Notes under the pieces: model-generated | What the model saw: only the letters and a program-made list of their open reading frames with translations | Databases searched by the model: none | Told to the model about the DNA's origin: nothing | NCBI RefSeq assembly: GCF_000003815.2 | Contig: NC_049990.1 | Span: forward strand, 21,998,798-22,062,797 | Direction of reading: 5' to 3' | Source: Branchiostoma floridae | Taxonomy: Eukaryota > Chordata > Leptocardii > Amphioxiformes > Branchiostomatidae | Length of the DNA stretch: 64,000 nt | Shown here: positions 1 to 11,229 of the stretch, one piece after another | Position numbering within the stretch: the first letter of the stretch is position 1 | Layout: each line of letters starts with the position of its first letter | Program-made: the position numbers and the translations under genes

Positions 1-1088
1 TCCCACATTGTTTTCACCGCTCATCACCAGTTCTGTTTCTGTGTGGATTGGTATGAAGTTGATAATTTACTACTAGGTTACTGCCCAAACCAGTGCTGTT
101 AGTTGGTTACATCACCCAGGTTACTACCGCCCAGGAATGAAGACTGGAAGGAATTGTTTGGCAATGCTAAGGACCGTCTTAAGACTCCCTGCTTTAACTC
201 TTAAGTTGCCGTAACATTGTCTCACAGCATGTTAGAGAACTTAAAAGGAAAGATTAATTCATAACACGAAAGAACATTAAGATTATTCCAGAAAATCTCT
301 TCTTAGGAAAAGGAATAGAATTACTGAATAATTTAGCATGTTTATCCTCAATTCTGGTGTGCTCTTGAAAAAAATGCTTCTCCTCGCTGTCACTTTTCTA
401 AAAACATACTAAGGAAGTCCACCTTTAACTTTTGACCCCTTTTCACCCTTCTTCCTATCATGCCCCCCTGCTGTCTGTCTAGCTTTATCTGGAGTATGGT
501 GACTCTCCGTGTTACGGGTGCAGTCTGTAGACCCAGTCTCTTCCTCTGTGTACATACTAGTAAACAAAGAACTAACAGATTTTCCCATTGCTCTGTTGGC
601 AATCATGCTAGCCTGTATCCCGCAAGCTTCAGTAACTTGTACGTTCTTCTATGATGAAGAAAGACAATGATAAAGATGTGAACTTGTACAAGTAGCTATA
701 GATGCCTGTTCTACGCGCAACTCACAATAAGCATAGACTTAATTTTGTAGACATAGATAGAGGGAAGGTAGGCATTTTTTTAGTTGACATTGTCAAACTT
801 AATCAATAATAGGTAGCATAATCACAAGAAGTACTGTGTACAGCAAGAAGCAAAATTCAACGTTTTGTAAATGATTTTTTTCTTTAGTTTAATATGTATA
901 ATGAATTGTGAAATTCTCCCTTAATTTAGACATGTATGAATGCCAAGAACAATGGTTTCCTGTTTCCTGTAAATCTATAGATATAAAAAGACATAGAAGT
1001 ATGATAGTTGTAACCAAGTAACAGCACCGTCCAACCATTCAGCATATCCTGAGTTGATCATCTCTATTTGTGTTTTGTTGGTGTACAG
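1..1088. other. AT-rich non-coding sequence, probable intron
   Basis: No convincing exon is seen here. Short open frames around 390-654 exist on both strands but have no splice context and no recognisable domain. Because the first visible exon of the coiled-coil gene at 1089 enters in the middle of a codon, this stretch is most simply the upstream intron of that gene. Confidence 0.5.
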
Positions 1089-3921
1089 GAGCCTAGTTGA
1101 CACTGTTTATCAGCTGAAAGATCAAGTCGAAGAATTATGCAAAGTAAGCTGCAGTCTTTTTTTTGTTCCTTTGTTTTTTGCAACCACTTCATACCCATGC
1201 ACATCCTGCCCTCTTTGCACTGTTTTGTTCCCATGGCTTTTCTTGTTCTTGGCTTCCTTTGTTGTGAGGCTTCCCATTGTGAGTTACTGGAGGCTGCTGT
1301 ATCTTCAAAGATGCTCAGTTTGACACCTTGACAGTTTGTATTTTATGACTTTTATTATATAGTCTGAATTATGCAATGGTAACCTTCTTATGTTTTGTGA
1401 ATTTAAACACAATTGGCTGACATGATTGAAGGTCTGTTATGAAAAGGCCTGTGATTGGCTGCTTTTACAGAAATATGTAATTGGCTGATTTGATTTCAGG
1501 TCTGTGATTGGCTGATGATACAGACTGATCTGTGATTGGCTATGCATGGCTTGAACCTTCCTTTTATGGGTGGAGAGCTTAAAATGTTTTAATATCAGTA
1601 TCACAGATCAGATGGTATTTACTAGTGTGTTAAAATTAGGTTGACACATCAACAAGATTATTTAGTGGTATGCAAATACAGTACTGCTACCATTCAGCAA
1701 GCTTAGAATTGGGATCAAGCAGAAATTGATGGTGATCTCACAGTAAGCTTTTTAACAAAGGAGGCAATATCATTTTCCTTTACCTTCAGTTGTCATGCTG
1801 TTGTTTTCATGGCACTTGCATTTCTGTTGTTGGGCTGAGTTACATCTTTGTAACAAAGTCCCAGTCCCTGCAATTTTGTGTGCAGGACAAGCAGTGCCCC
1901 CTGTTGGTGTCATTCTTCACTGCACCAAGCAGAATATGTGTTGGTACCTTGTGTAACAAGCAATAACTGCTACTAAATCCCCTAACTCTTTATACGTCTT
2001 TCCCTTTTTCATACTCACCACATCTCTTACTTCTTACATATGGTACATTTCAAACCATGTATGCATGTGAAAGCAAACAGATCCTAACAGAGAAATTGTT
2101 TCTGTAGAAAATTAACCTTTTTACGCACCACTTGTTTGCATCCTTGGATAGTCACCGTGGCAGGGAGCAGGGGAGGAAATTGCTTGGCTGGCTCCCGTTT
2201 TAGGGAAAAGTATGTAAAATACTAATGTCCAGGTGAAGAAATGTTCTTGTGTACATGTAATAGTTGTTGGCTGTTCCAATAGTGTATGGGGTTTGAAACC
2301 AAAGAAATGAAGTAAGATTTCCTGTGACATACTTTTCGAACCGTTGAGGTTACCAAGTGACAAGGAATAGAAATCTTCATTACATCTCTTCAAATCGCAC
2401 CAGATTGACAAACACTTCTAAACACAAGATATGATCCCTGTAGCCTGATTAAATCTTGCTTATAGCAGCCCACCCAACCTCTGACTCTCTTCCTAAAGGG
2501 GAAGAGCCAGTTACAGCCCTGGACAGCAGAGTTTGTGAAACACAGACTATGATCCTGTAGAACTAAGTATTCTTTGGCACAAGGGCATGTACATGTAGAA
2601 CTGAATTTTAAGATTTCATTTGACCCAGAATCTTAACCCCTGTACATGTGTATGCAAAAATCTGACACAAACTTTTAGAGAACAGAAAACAGTCCTATTT
2701 TTATGACATAAGTAAGAAAATTGTTGCCAACACACTTTGTCTGGTTGAGATATACATGTATTTCACAAGTTATCTCTTCATCAGACCTGGAACAGTAACA
2801 AAGTATGTTGAAACAGCTTTGGACATAATTGCTTTCACATATATCATCGTTGTCTGTGACTCCTGAAACTTGCTAACACTTCTAAACTCTAAAACTCTTC
2901 ATATGTAAATTATGATGATGATCTGAACATTGTTTGTACTGCAAGGCTTGAAGATTAATCAAAGTTTGCCATCAAGGCATGGCTGAGTTTGCTTGAAATG
3001 TGAAAATTTTCTACAAATAATTTTGCAATAAAAAAGCTGTCTACCGTATTTGAAAAAATTGCCACCAAATCAGTATTTTTTTCAATTTGATGAATCATGA
3101 CAAAACCTCATTATTCAAGTTGTTTTCCTGATTTATGTGCATGTTTGTCTTCTGTTTGGTTCATTGTGGTCATCTCAAAGGTTTTCGATTCAGTATCTAA
3201 GAACAAATTTATTAGGAAAAGTCTGTTGATGGAACATTTTGTTGACATAACACCAGTCAGCTATATTTTCACATAGTTTCTTGTAATATGTTTATTGAAA
3301 AATGACATTTTAACAGCATGATGTTATCTTAACCTTTACCCTGCCCTCATTACACAATGCCTTCCTCAACCTGTGCTTAGGTAACATTAGGCTAATGATG
3401 TATTCTGTAAAACGTAACAAGTCAATGTATCACTTACACTTTAACAGACAAGGTAACAAGTACACATGTATGTTCTGCTGCTGTTGTGTATCTGTGCTAT
3501 TTTGTGTCTTAAGACAGTTGTAGTTTGCGAGCTATGCTTCTTTCTTGGCTGTGTACTGTTTTTGCTAACAGCATGTGTTGTTTCATTGTTCATTTCATTA
3601 CTTGCTGGTATGGTGTTCCTCAAGGAAGTATCTTCGGGCCACAACTTACATTTTTGTTGCTCAAAAACCAACTTTCCTTTGCATTTTAAGCCATAATCAT
3701 TTGAATGTGAATTTGGTGTTCCACAAGGCAGCAGCCTTGGGCCACAACTGTTTTTATTTGTCACAACTGATTTTGTCTTACTTCTTTAACCATTGCAGGA
3801 AACCAAAAGGCTTAACAAGGGTCTTGAGGAGGAGGTAATGGCACGGAAGAGAATGGAGTCCATCATTCGCAAGTCCATCAAGAGTTTAGCCGAGACAAAT
3901 TTTGACGAGACCAACTTGTGA
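1089..3921 (+). CDS. C-terminal exons of an unidentified coiled-coil protein (partial gene)
   Basis: Two consecutive exons with good splice sites are visible. Exon 1089-1143 follows a TACAG acceptor and ends at AAA|GTAAGC; it completes one codon and adds 18 residues beginning SLVDTVYQLKDQVEELCK. Exon 3799-3921 follows TTGCAG, is in the same phase, and encodes 41 residues beginning ETKRLNKGLEEE and ending FDETNL before TGA at 3919-3921. The joined tail is rich in Glu, Lys, Leu and Arg with heptad-like spacing, so an alpha-helical coiled coil is likely. The 2.65 kb intron holds a CCAAT cluster and reverse-transcriptase relics. The 5' part of the gene lies outside the window or in exons I could not recognise. 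I do not recognise the family and give no function. Confidence 0.6.
1412..1541. promoter_or_regulatory. Cluster of five inverted CCAAT motifs inside an intron
   Basis: The heptamer ATTGGCT occurs at 1412, 1454, 1480, 1507 and 1535, mostly within the longer context CTGTGATTGGCTG. The spacing is 26-42 bp. This may be a small degenerate tandem repeat rather than a bound element. A CCAAT-type NF-Y site is the established reading of the core, but function here is inference. Confidence 0.3.
3609..3773 (+). pseudogene. Two short relics of a LINE reverse-transcriptase motif
   Basis: Read at 3609 the sequence encodes YGVPQGSIFGPQL, and read at 3712 it encodes FGVPQGSSLGPQLFLF. Both match the GVPQGSxLGPxLF block typical of non-LTR retrotransposon reverse transcriptases. 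The two copies are 103 nt apart and in different frames, so they are fossil fragments. No larger RT domain can be read around them. Confidence 0.5.
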
Positions 3922-4321
3922 CTTCTACAAAATAAGATACTTCAATCATGAAAATGGCAAGCCTGTTAAGTTGTAGTGTTCAAAGAAGACAATAACTACA
4001 GCCAAATATACAATTTTAGTTTTGGTAAAAGGTTTGTTTTAAGTGCAAGTAGATCTTGCACATCTTCAAGACCATAAAGCCATCTAGGGAAGAAGTTACT
4101 CGCTGCTTCATTTTTTGGATGTGTAAGTATGATATTGCAATAAAAACAGGCAACTGTTCTTGGTATGAATGTCAACTCAAATTGGTCCATCTTTTCAGGT
4201 CATGTATATCCATTGTCTTGGCCTTGTTCGAAGCAAATGTTTCTAGTCCAGCATCCTTTAACTGGATAAATCACTACCAACTTACAGACTCCACATACCC
4301 AGTGAAAAGCATCCCAACTTG

Positions 4322-5179
4322 GGGTTTTCGGAAAAACCTGTCCAGTCCGGAATGCGGAAAACCCTGTCCAGTCTGAAAAGAGGGTCTGCATGGGGGTATA
4401 CGTTGTAAGCTACTAAGTACTAGTATACAACAACATTTTTTATCTTTGATATGGCTAAGCACAGAAATAACATCAACTTGAAGTGTGACACAATGTCATA
4501 CAAAAATTATAACTTAACAAAAATCATCCATCATTGTTACTTCTGTGCATCATATAAAAAACTTCTACTCTTTGAGACTGAACATGCTATTAGCCTTACG
4601 GCATAATTTTGCAAATAAAACACATTATTTTTAAAAGGATACATAGTTCTATACAGCTCACAACTTCTACTAGGGTTTGAAAAATACCATCTCGGCTTTA
4701 TTGTAGTGCATTGTAAAATATATGTAATGTTTTAACATTGTGTACTAAGGTCATTCTTAAACCAGGATTTAAACAGACCAGCTCTCAAAATGAGTACTGC
4801 ACACTTATCATTCAAAGAAAACCTTTCAAAGCCTGTCTTTGTAACGTATTGCCACTATTTAACAACCCGAAATTGATGGACACTCACTATCCATTGTTTG
4901 ATGGACAATGGGTGTAATTCTCTCCCCTCATGTCCTACCAGATAAGTGTTAATTGGGTACTTTGCATTTGACAGAACTGACTTTGTGTGCATGTTGTACC
5001 TTTGGATCACTCATTATGCTGCCGATTCTATAGTTATGTGTATCAGTTTAGTGTAGGTGCTGTCTGAAGTAATAGTTTTAAGCATTGCCAGGAACCCCTA
5101 TGCAGACCCTCTTTTCAGACTGGACAGGGTTTTCCGCCCCATTTCCCTGTTTGGACTGGACAGGGTTTTCCGAAAACCC
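4322..5179. mobile_element. Non-autonomous DNA transposon, MULE-like, 858 bp with 9-bp target duplication
   Basis: The ends form long imperfect inverted repeats of about 75 bp. The left end starts GGGTTTTCGGAAAA and the right end finishes with CCGAAAACCC. Both arms hold the subrepeat CTGTCCAGTC and the segment AAAGAGGGTCTGCAT. The element is flanked by the exact 9-bp direct repeat CCCAACTTG at 4313-4321 and 5180-5188. Long terminal inverted repeats with a 9-bp duplication are typical of the Mutator-like superfamily. No transposase frame is present, so this is a MITE-sized, non-autonomous copy. Confidence 0.8.
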
Positions 5180-5188
5180 CCCAACTTG

Positions 5189-6250
5189 ACATGGCTGTTG
5201 ACAAGTGAGAACTAGTGACATGTAACAGTACTATACATGTGTACATGTATGATAGCAGGAGTTTGGATATTGTAAAGACACCCAACAAATGAACCCCACA
5301 AAAAATATAGCCATTTAGGTACATTTCATGTCCTCACTCCAGAACAAAAAACACTTAGATTGTTAAAGGTCTTGCAGAAAATACCAATTTTGGAAAAAAA
5401 TATTTCTCGTCTTAGCATTGTTGGGAAGTTCATTAGAAGTTTGGCTTATATCATTAGTACATGTACTTGGAATTACAAGTTTTCATACGCTGGAAAATCT
5501 CTTTTTTTAGCGCATCTCCTGTTTGATGCAATAATGTTTAGTGTGGATACAGCTGCAGAACAATTCTGGTCATATTTGGGTGTTGGGGCAAAACCTTTAA
5601 TAAAAAAAAGCACAGAAGAAACAATATGCTTTTGTAAAGTTCTTAAAAGATTGTGAATGGGACAGCAATTTCCATTTGTATCTCTTACTGGCTGTGTTCA
5701 ATGAGTTGGGGATACTTCTTACTGGATTCTTTGTACATTAAAATTTCTTTGGGTATGGAATATATACATATAGTATTTGTATTATACTGTTCTTTTCTGT
5801 CCTGTTCAGTGTAAAAAAAGTGGTGTTTCCTTAAATGCAGTTGTATCAAAGCATATACAATAGATGATTCAGTTATAGTATCGTTGCATTAAGGACTTTG
5901 ACATACTTTTTGTAATCCAGCACTTAGTTGTATATTCTGAATGTCAAAGCATCTTTGTAATAGTTTTGCTGAAATCAGCACCAAATCCCATGCTGATTTG
6001 TGTAGAATAGAAATATTTGGTTCGTACATTATTACAGCGTCAAACATCACAAAACTAAACCATGGCACAAGTATGAATGTAAGACATTATAGAGCTTTCT
6101 TCTTGGTATTGTCATGTTCATTCTTGAACTATATGTGTAGTGTTTTTTTTTGTCTTGTTGTAAACTTGAATATGCATGAGGAAGGACATGAGGAAAAATA
6201 AAAGCCAAAACCCTGTGTATCTGTATCCTTGTCTGTTGTATTACTGGATA
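5189..6250. other. AT-rich intergenic stretch without a recognised gene
   Basis: Only short open frames occur and none has a recognisable domain or splice context. The segment may include the 3' untranslated region of the coiled-coil gene. A candidate AATAAA signal lies near 6196, which is far from the stop at 3921. Confidence 0.35.
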
Positions 6251-6256
6251 TATATG

Positions 6257-6703
6257 CAGTCAAACCTGTCTATAGCGGCCACTCAAGGGACTGGAGAAAT
6301 ATGGCCACTATAGACAGGTGGCCACTATAGAGAAGATGTTGATCAATTGACCATGAGCAAGCTACACATGATTTCAGTTCCCACTAATCTTTCTCACCAA
6401 GTAACATTGTCTCGATCGGTAAATTCACTGACAAAGACTTGCACTTTAATACTCGAGGCATGCATACCTTCTGCTACCGCCAAAATGACCCTGTTACTGT
6501 TAGGAACCCAAATCCTCGCAAACTACAATTTCAAACTCGGTGCAGGGTGACATAAGGCTGTAGTATGGTTGCAATAGGCAGCGTTTCTGTTTCAACGGGA
6601 CCGGAAATCGTGTGGCCGTGTTGGACAGGTGGCCGCTAAGCCTATTTCTTAATCATTACGAATCCAAGGGACCGATAAAAAGAGGCTAATACAGGTTTGA
6701 CTG
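6257..6703. mobile_element. 447-bp MITE with CAGTCAAACCTG terminal inverted repeats
   Basis: The left end begins CAGTCAAACCTGTCTATAG and the right end finishes with ACAGGTTTGACTG. Internal copies of GTGGCCACTATAGA near 6270-6330 give it a repetitive left half. The hexamer TATATG flanks both ends (6251-6256 and 6704-6709), so the target duplication is either 6 bp or a TA embedded in it. The termini resemble those of pogo/Tc1-type elements. No transposase is encoded. The superfamily call is tentative. Confidence 0.65.
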
Positions 6704-6709
6704 TATATG

Positions 6710-8222
6710 GTGTCCCAGAAATAAAGTACATTGTCTATTTATCTAGCCCAGCCTGGCAGGTGTACCCATCCCATTTCTACCGGGGCTCCCTGCAGCTAGG
6801 GCAGCCAATGCAAGGAGCCAGGCTAATATTCATCTTTACTAACTCAAGAACAAAATTAAAGGGTTATCATCAATAACTCAAAATGTGCATCACTATTATA
6901 ACAGTAAGTTTTCCATCAAGTGTCAGAGCCTTCAATAGTTCTCCCTCCCCATTTGGATACCAAGCCCATAGCTGTGCCTTGTCAGCCATAGCTTGCCTGA
7001 GAGAGGTGTATGCAAATGTACATAAACATGACACCAGGAACCAGAACAAGATGACAAAGTCATCTGTACAATTTATGATATGAACCAGAACAAAATGACA
7101 AAGTCATCTGTACAATTTCTGATATAAACATGATTTTACAGTGGAATCAAGGTTACTTTAGACTTGGTGTATCTTGTGTAGAGAATCCATGCCTTCAAGA
7201 GGATCTCAGAACCAAGATGGTGCTGATTTCCAAACCCAATATCATTTTTTAAATGCTAGTCATCTTTGTGGTAGGATTAGCGTATTTTTAATTACAAGCA
7301 AAATCGATTAAAAATATATATGCTTGAGTGTGCATGTACATCTAATCAGTACAGTACATACAGTAATTGTCAAAAGACTGCCATTACTTTTATTAATGGC
7401 AAAATTACAGTTAAAGTGCTGTGTTTCTCACATTTGTAATAAGTTCAAAGATAGGTGTAAATTTTGGGGGGCATAACCTTAAGAATGTAATACAACCGAA
7501 AAGTCGCAAAGCAATAATTAAACAACTGAGCCAGATCAAAAAAGAACCGCCCAACAAGATTATTCAGCATTGCAGAATCTTTATTCAATTCAATCCTGTG
7601 TAACTTAAACAGCTGAACTTTAAAACTCTGGCTGATATTCTCCAAGTATCAAAAAGGCAATGGTGAACACTTGAATATTTACACGAGTCAGACTGCACGT
7701 ATACATCAGACTATGCTTTAGTATGCTTTATAAATCAAATCTTTACTATAACTCCATTTACACTTTCCTTAACACCACAGACATACAACAGAAGTTTACT
7801 TATCAATTAAAGTTACAGCAAAGTTCCCTTTACAATTAAACATGTTTCTTCACTAGTATTAGGTGTAAACAAGGAATAATCTTGCGTAACCAAAGAGGAT
7901 ATAAGTTCCATACCAATAATTATCAATATTGATAGATTCTGGCCCTAACTACCAGCTACAAAATCGTATCATAATGTAAACCAGGAATCGATAAACAAGT
8001 TTGCATGTAATACTTTACAAATACATCATCCATAATTGTATCACCATTGATACAAATGGGAGGGGGCAGACATAATATTTACAATTTGAGTTCCAAAATT
8101 ACATGTTGTATGCAGCTGCTAAATTATCACGTCTACCCAGTGGGTTTCATAGAGTTGCTAAATAATATTTTCATACTGTTTCTACACTCACTCCATCAAA
8201 TACCAGAGCTACATGTATAGTA
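6710..8222. other. AT-rich intergenic stretch
   Basis: No gene is recognised. A 34-bp segment around AACCAGAACAAGATGACAAAG near 7039-7073 is repeated at 7083-7120, which is a short local duplication. The rest is low-GC sequence between the coiled-coil gene and CHMP1B. Confidence 0.35.
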
Positions 8223-8363
8223 GCCTCTACCAGGCTCCACGGATCAATGGCCAAATGGTACAAATTGGACAAATAGATGGAATAGGCCACACTATTTGGA
8301 GTATTTCGTCTATTTGTCCAATTTCTACTATTTGACCAATGATCCACAGAGCCTGGTAGAGGC
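8223..8363. repeat. Hairpin-forming foldback element of 141 bp
   Basis: The sequence starts GCCTCTACCAGGCTC and ends GAGCCTGGTAGAGGC after an imperfectly complementary middle. Most of the 141 bp can fold into one stem. It resembles a foldback MITE. I see no clean target duplication at its borders. Confidence 0.6.
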
Positions 8364-8767
8364 AATAGCTATAGCACAGTACCAGTGATAAGAGTAAATA
8401 CAGTATGAGAATGATACAGGCATGCTGATTACATACAACTGTAGCTTATTTCCTGTACAGTTCACACATAGAAGCTTCTGTCACCATAAACTATAGATAA
8501 AGATGTGTCTTTTCTAACAGATCGGTATCAATATGAGTAGCTGTGAGCAACTAAACTGAAGGCTTGAAACAAAACATTTTTGCATCATTCATTGCAAAGA
8601 GTGGTAATAGTACAAAGTTGTTATATGGCATTCCCAAAAAGAAAGTTACCTAATTAAGTAACGTTACATGTGCACAGTACTGTACTATTATTTGAACGAA
8701 GACAGTCTTGTCTTTTGATATTGAAGACGGCATACAAAGGATGTACTGTTGTTGTTGTTGTTGTTGT

Positions 8768-9367
8768 TTACATCTGCCTGAGCTGTGCCAGCCTCTGTGA
8801 CAGTTCGTCCTGTTGTTCGGAAGCTGTAGACGGTGTACCGATGGTGCTGGTCTGACCCTGCGGCAGCTCCATGTTCAACTCCAGCCCGGCCTCGTCAGCC
8901 ACCTGGTGCATCAGGTTGTCCACCTGGTCCGTCGGCACATTCAGAGTCGTGGTGCCGCTCATGGCGTCCTCCATCTGCGCTGACTGCACGTCTAGATCCT
9001 CGAACTGCCTCTCGAATTTGTCCATCAGGCCGGTCACCTTTTCTAGATTCATGGAGCGCATAGCTGCGTCCATAGACTTGACCACTCCGGCCATATCCTT
9101 GGTCACCTTCTTCATAGTGACCGCCGTCTGGACTCTCTGCGCCACGGCGTCTATCCTGGAACTCATGCGGAGGTAGTTCAGAGACTGGTTGTGCTGTCGG
9201 ATGGAATTCTCGGCGTGAATACGGGCGCCTTCCATGTTGTTTTTCTGGATCGCCTTCTTCAGCTTGGTCTTTTCCTCTTTCTCCATTTTGTCGCACTTCT
9301 TGGCGTTCCTCTGTAAGTCCTTGGCGGCGAACTTGAGATTGAAGAGGTGTTTCTCCATGTTGGACAT
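8768..9367 (-). CDS. CHMP1B: Charged multivesicular body protein 1b (ESCRT-III subunit), intronless
   Basis: The frame encodes 199 residues in one exon, the length of vertebrate CHMP1B. I chose the Met at 9367 because MSNMEKHLFNLKFAAKDL matches the family N-terminus, although the frame stays open 18 codons further upstream. CHMP1 proteins are cytosolic ESCRT-III subunits that polymerise on membranes in multivesicular body sorting, abscission and spastin recruitment. The basic N-terminal helical half (about residues 1-100) and acidic C-terminal half are visible. The end DELSQRLAQLRQM is a MIT-interacting motif. Human CHMP1B is also intronless, so a single exon here fits an old retrogene origin. 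A (GTT)n microsatellite at about 8748-8768 immediately follows the stop. Nothing suggests damage. Confidence 0.95.
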   Translation of the reverse strand: MSNMEKHLFNLKFAAKDLQRNAKKCDKMEKEEKTKLKKAIQKNNMEGARIHAENSIRQHNQSLNYLRMSSRIDAVAQRVQTAVTMKKVTKDMAGVVKSMDAAMRSMNLEKVTGLMDKFERQFEDLDVQSAQMEDAMSGTTTLNVPTDQVDNLMHQVADEAGLELNMELPQGQTSTIGTPSTASEQQDELSQRLAQLRQM

Positions 9368-9421
9368 CTTGGCGACTGGTTCGTACAGGTACAAGGTGTT
9401 TAGAACGGTGGGAGTGACCAA

Positions 9422-9857
9422 AAAGTTACACAGATATTACACACAGATGATGACGAAGTGACTCTGAATCATCCGGAAATTCTGGTACTGACGTCACGTT
9501 AGGGTGAAAGGTTGACCAAAGAGAGGAACACTTCCGGATCAGGAGCGCACCTGGCGGAATTTGACAAATCTGCAGCGTGTAGCTTTTGCAAAATTAAACC
9601 TGATCGAACCCTGATCATTATTTCAGGAGATGCTGCCCGAACAAAAAATGATCATTGCAACTTGAGCCATGTTTGCGAATCAAGCATTGCTGTCAAAAAC
9701 ATGCTGATTAAATGAGCTATAGATTTTTTATCTATTGCGAAATTGTAGCATATTTGCGGTCACTATTTTCAAAGGGCACGCTTTACTCCCTTTAAAATGA
9801 GAATTGCTTGAAGTTTGTTCTTATGGCGGGTTTGGGTGCCAACTTCTAATAAGAAGT
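9422..9857. other. CHMP1B upstream region
   Basis: This stretch holds the promoter and 5' leader of CHMP1B on the minus strand. No clear TATA box is seen. A TGACGTCA CRE-like palindrome lies at about 9488-9495 (context ACTGACGTCACGTT), about 120 bp upstream of the start codon. The remainder up to the SINE has no recognisable gene. Confidence 0.4.
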
Positions 9858-9872
9858 ATGATGGTGATAGCA

Positions 9873-10343
9873 CAGTGGTATTGGGGCCGCTTGCACAGTG
9901 GTAGTGTATTCGGCCCGTGACCGAGAGGTCGCCGGTTCGAATCCGCCTGCCGTGTTGCCGGTCTTGTGCCCTTGGGAAAGGCACTTGACACGACTTTACA
10001 CGTGAAAAATGAGTCGTCCCTCGGATAGGACGTTGAATGGAGGTCCCGTGTATGGGGAGAGCCATACCCCATGCACGTTAAAGAACCCCCACACGTGCGA
10101 TGGTGCGGTGTGCGTTGCAAATCCTTCTGTGGCGGGAGTTGGAGCCGGATGGATGCCTGGCGAACCTCTGTCTCGTATCAGCCACATGGCCGGACGGGTG
10201 TGTCACCCCGTAAGGGGCGGTATAACCCGTCGTGTGCGAACATGTGCGAACAAGTACAGGGTTAGCCCTTGACAATAGCGTACGGCTAGTTGGGCAGCCC
10301 TGGCTGTTTGTAAACAGCTGAACAAATAAATAAATAAATAAAA
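9873..10343 (+). mobile_element. tRNA-derived SINE with 15-bp target site duplication
   Basis: The 471-bp body is flanked by exact copies of ATGATGGTGATAGCA (9858-9872 and 10344-10358). The head contains a tRNA-like promoter with a B box GGTTCGAATCC at 9934-9944 and an A-box-like segment around 9893-9907. A conserved middle runs through GGATAGGACGTTGAATGG and CACGTTAAAGAACCC, a block I associate with metazoan SINE families. The tail is (AAAT)n at about 10322-10343. The intact duplication and full structure indicate a fairly recent L1/L2-type retroposition. Confidence 0.85.
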
Positions 10344-10793
10344 ATGATGGTGATAGCATTGCGACATAGAAGTTATAAGAAATTCTAGATCTCTAGCTCT
10401 GTGGCCATATTGAATATAAAACAGCAAAGAATCTCGTACGCGACAGCAAATTGCAATTGCAACTTTTAATACACAAGCAACACTACAGTACAGGCAACCA
10501 AGATACATGTGTATTGATATCTAGACCAAGTCTGAAGACAATAACGTACTTAGCTATTTGAAAGGAAGCGCGTGATTCAAAGTTACTCTTAAGATAAGTG
10601 AGTGGAATCGTCTTAAAAGTATTGGTCATAATTAGAGTAGCCTCGCCAAGAAAAAAAGGGAAAGGCCAGTTCTTTGATTTTGCAGGTCATCCTATATTGT
10701 TTCTTTGACTTAACTAACTAAAAGTTAGTCAAATAATAATCATAAACACTGCTGCATGCACGAGAACATTTTGTTGTCAAACACTGAAGAAAA

Positions 10794-11201
10794 TAGCCTG
10801 GATACCATACCCCAACCTCAAAAATATATTTTGTGTTGGGGTCTGGCAGGACGGCTGTAGAAATGTTCTCGAAGGCCCTTGCTCAGAGGGAGGAGAACCT
10901 AGGATTTATGACCACTCACACCACAGGTAGCCAGCTACAACACACCACAGTTGGTCAGCAGGCTATCACAGTACGAATCAGGTATTTGGTGGCCACTGTT
11001 ATGGATTCAAAAAATACAGTTGGGGGTCATTAACCAATCATGGTAGGGGTGTAGTACCTCCTGCTGATCCTGCTGCTGTTCTATTGGTGGAGTTTTTTTG
11101 CCCACTATAAGGTGCAAAATTGAGAACCCGGTCTATGCCATCCTGCCAGACCCCTGCACGATAGATTCTTGAGATCGGGCTGGGGGTTGGTAACCAGGCT
11201 A
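10794..11201. mobile_element. 408-bp MITE with TAGCCTGG termini and 9-bp target duplication
   Basis: Left end TAGCCTGGATACCATACCCC and right end TTGGTAACCAGGCTA are inverted copies. Subterminal segments GGGGTCTGGCAGGA and TCCTGCCAGACCCC (near 10840 and 11140) are also inverted. The exact 9-bp direct repeat TGAAGAAAA flanks the element (10785-10793 and 11202-11210). This fits a MULE-type non-autonomous transposon unrelated in sequence to the 4322-5179 element. It lies just downstream of the serpin A stop. Confidence 0.75.
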
Positions 11202-11229
11202 TGAAGAAAATACATGTCTATAGTATTTT

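Noticed and set aside
8833-9176. Open frames on the plus strand across CHMP1B
   Set aside because: They overlap the strongly supported CHMP1B gene on the other strand and have no family similarity.
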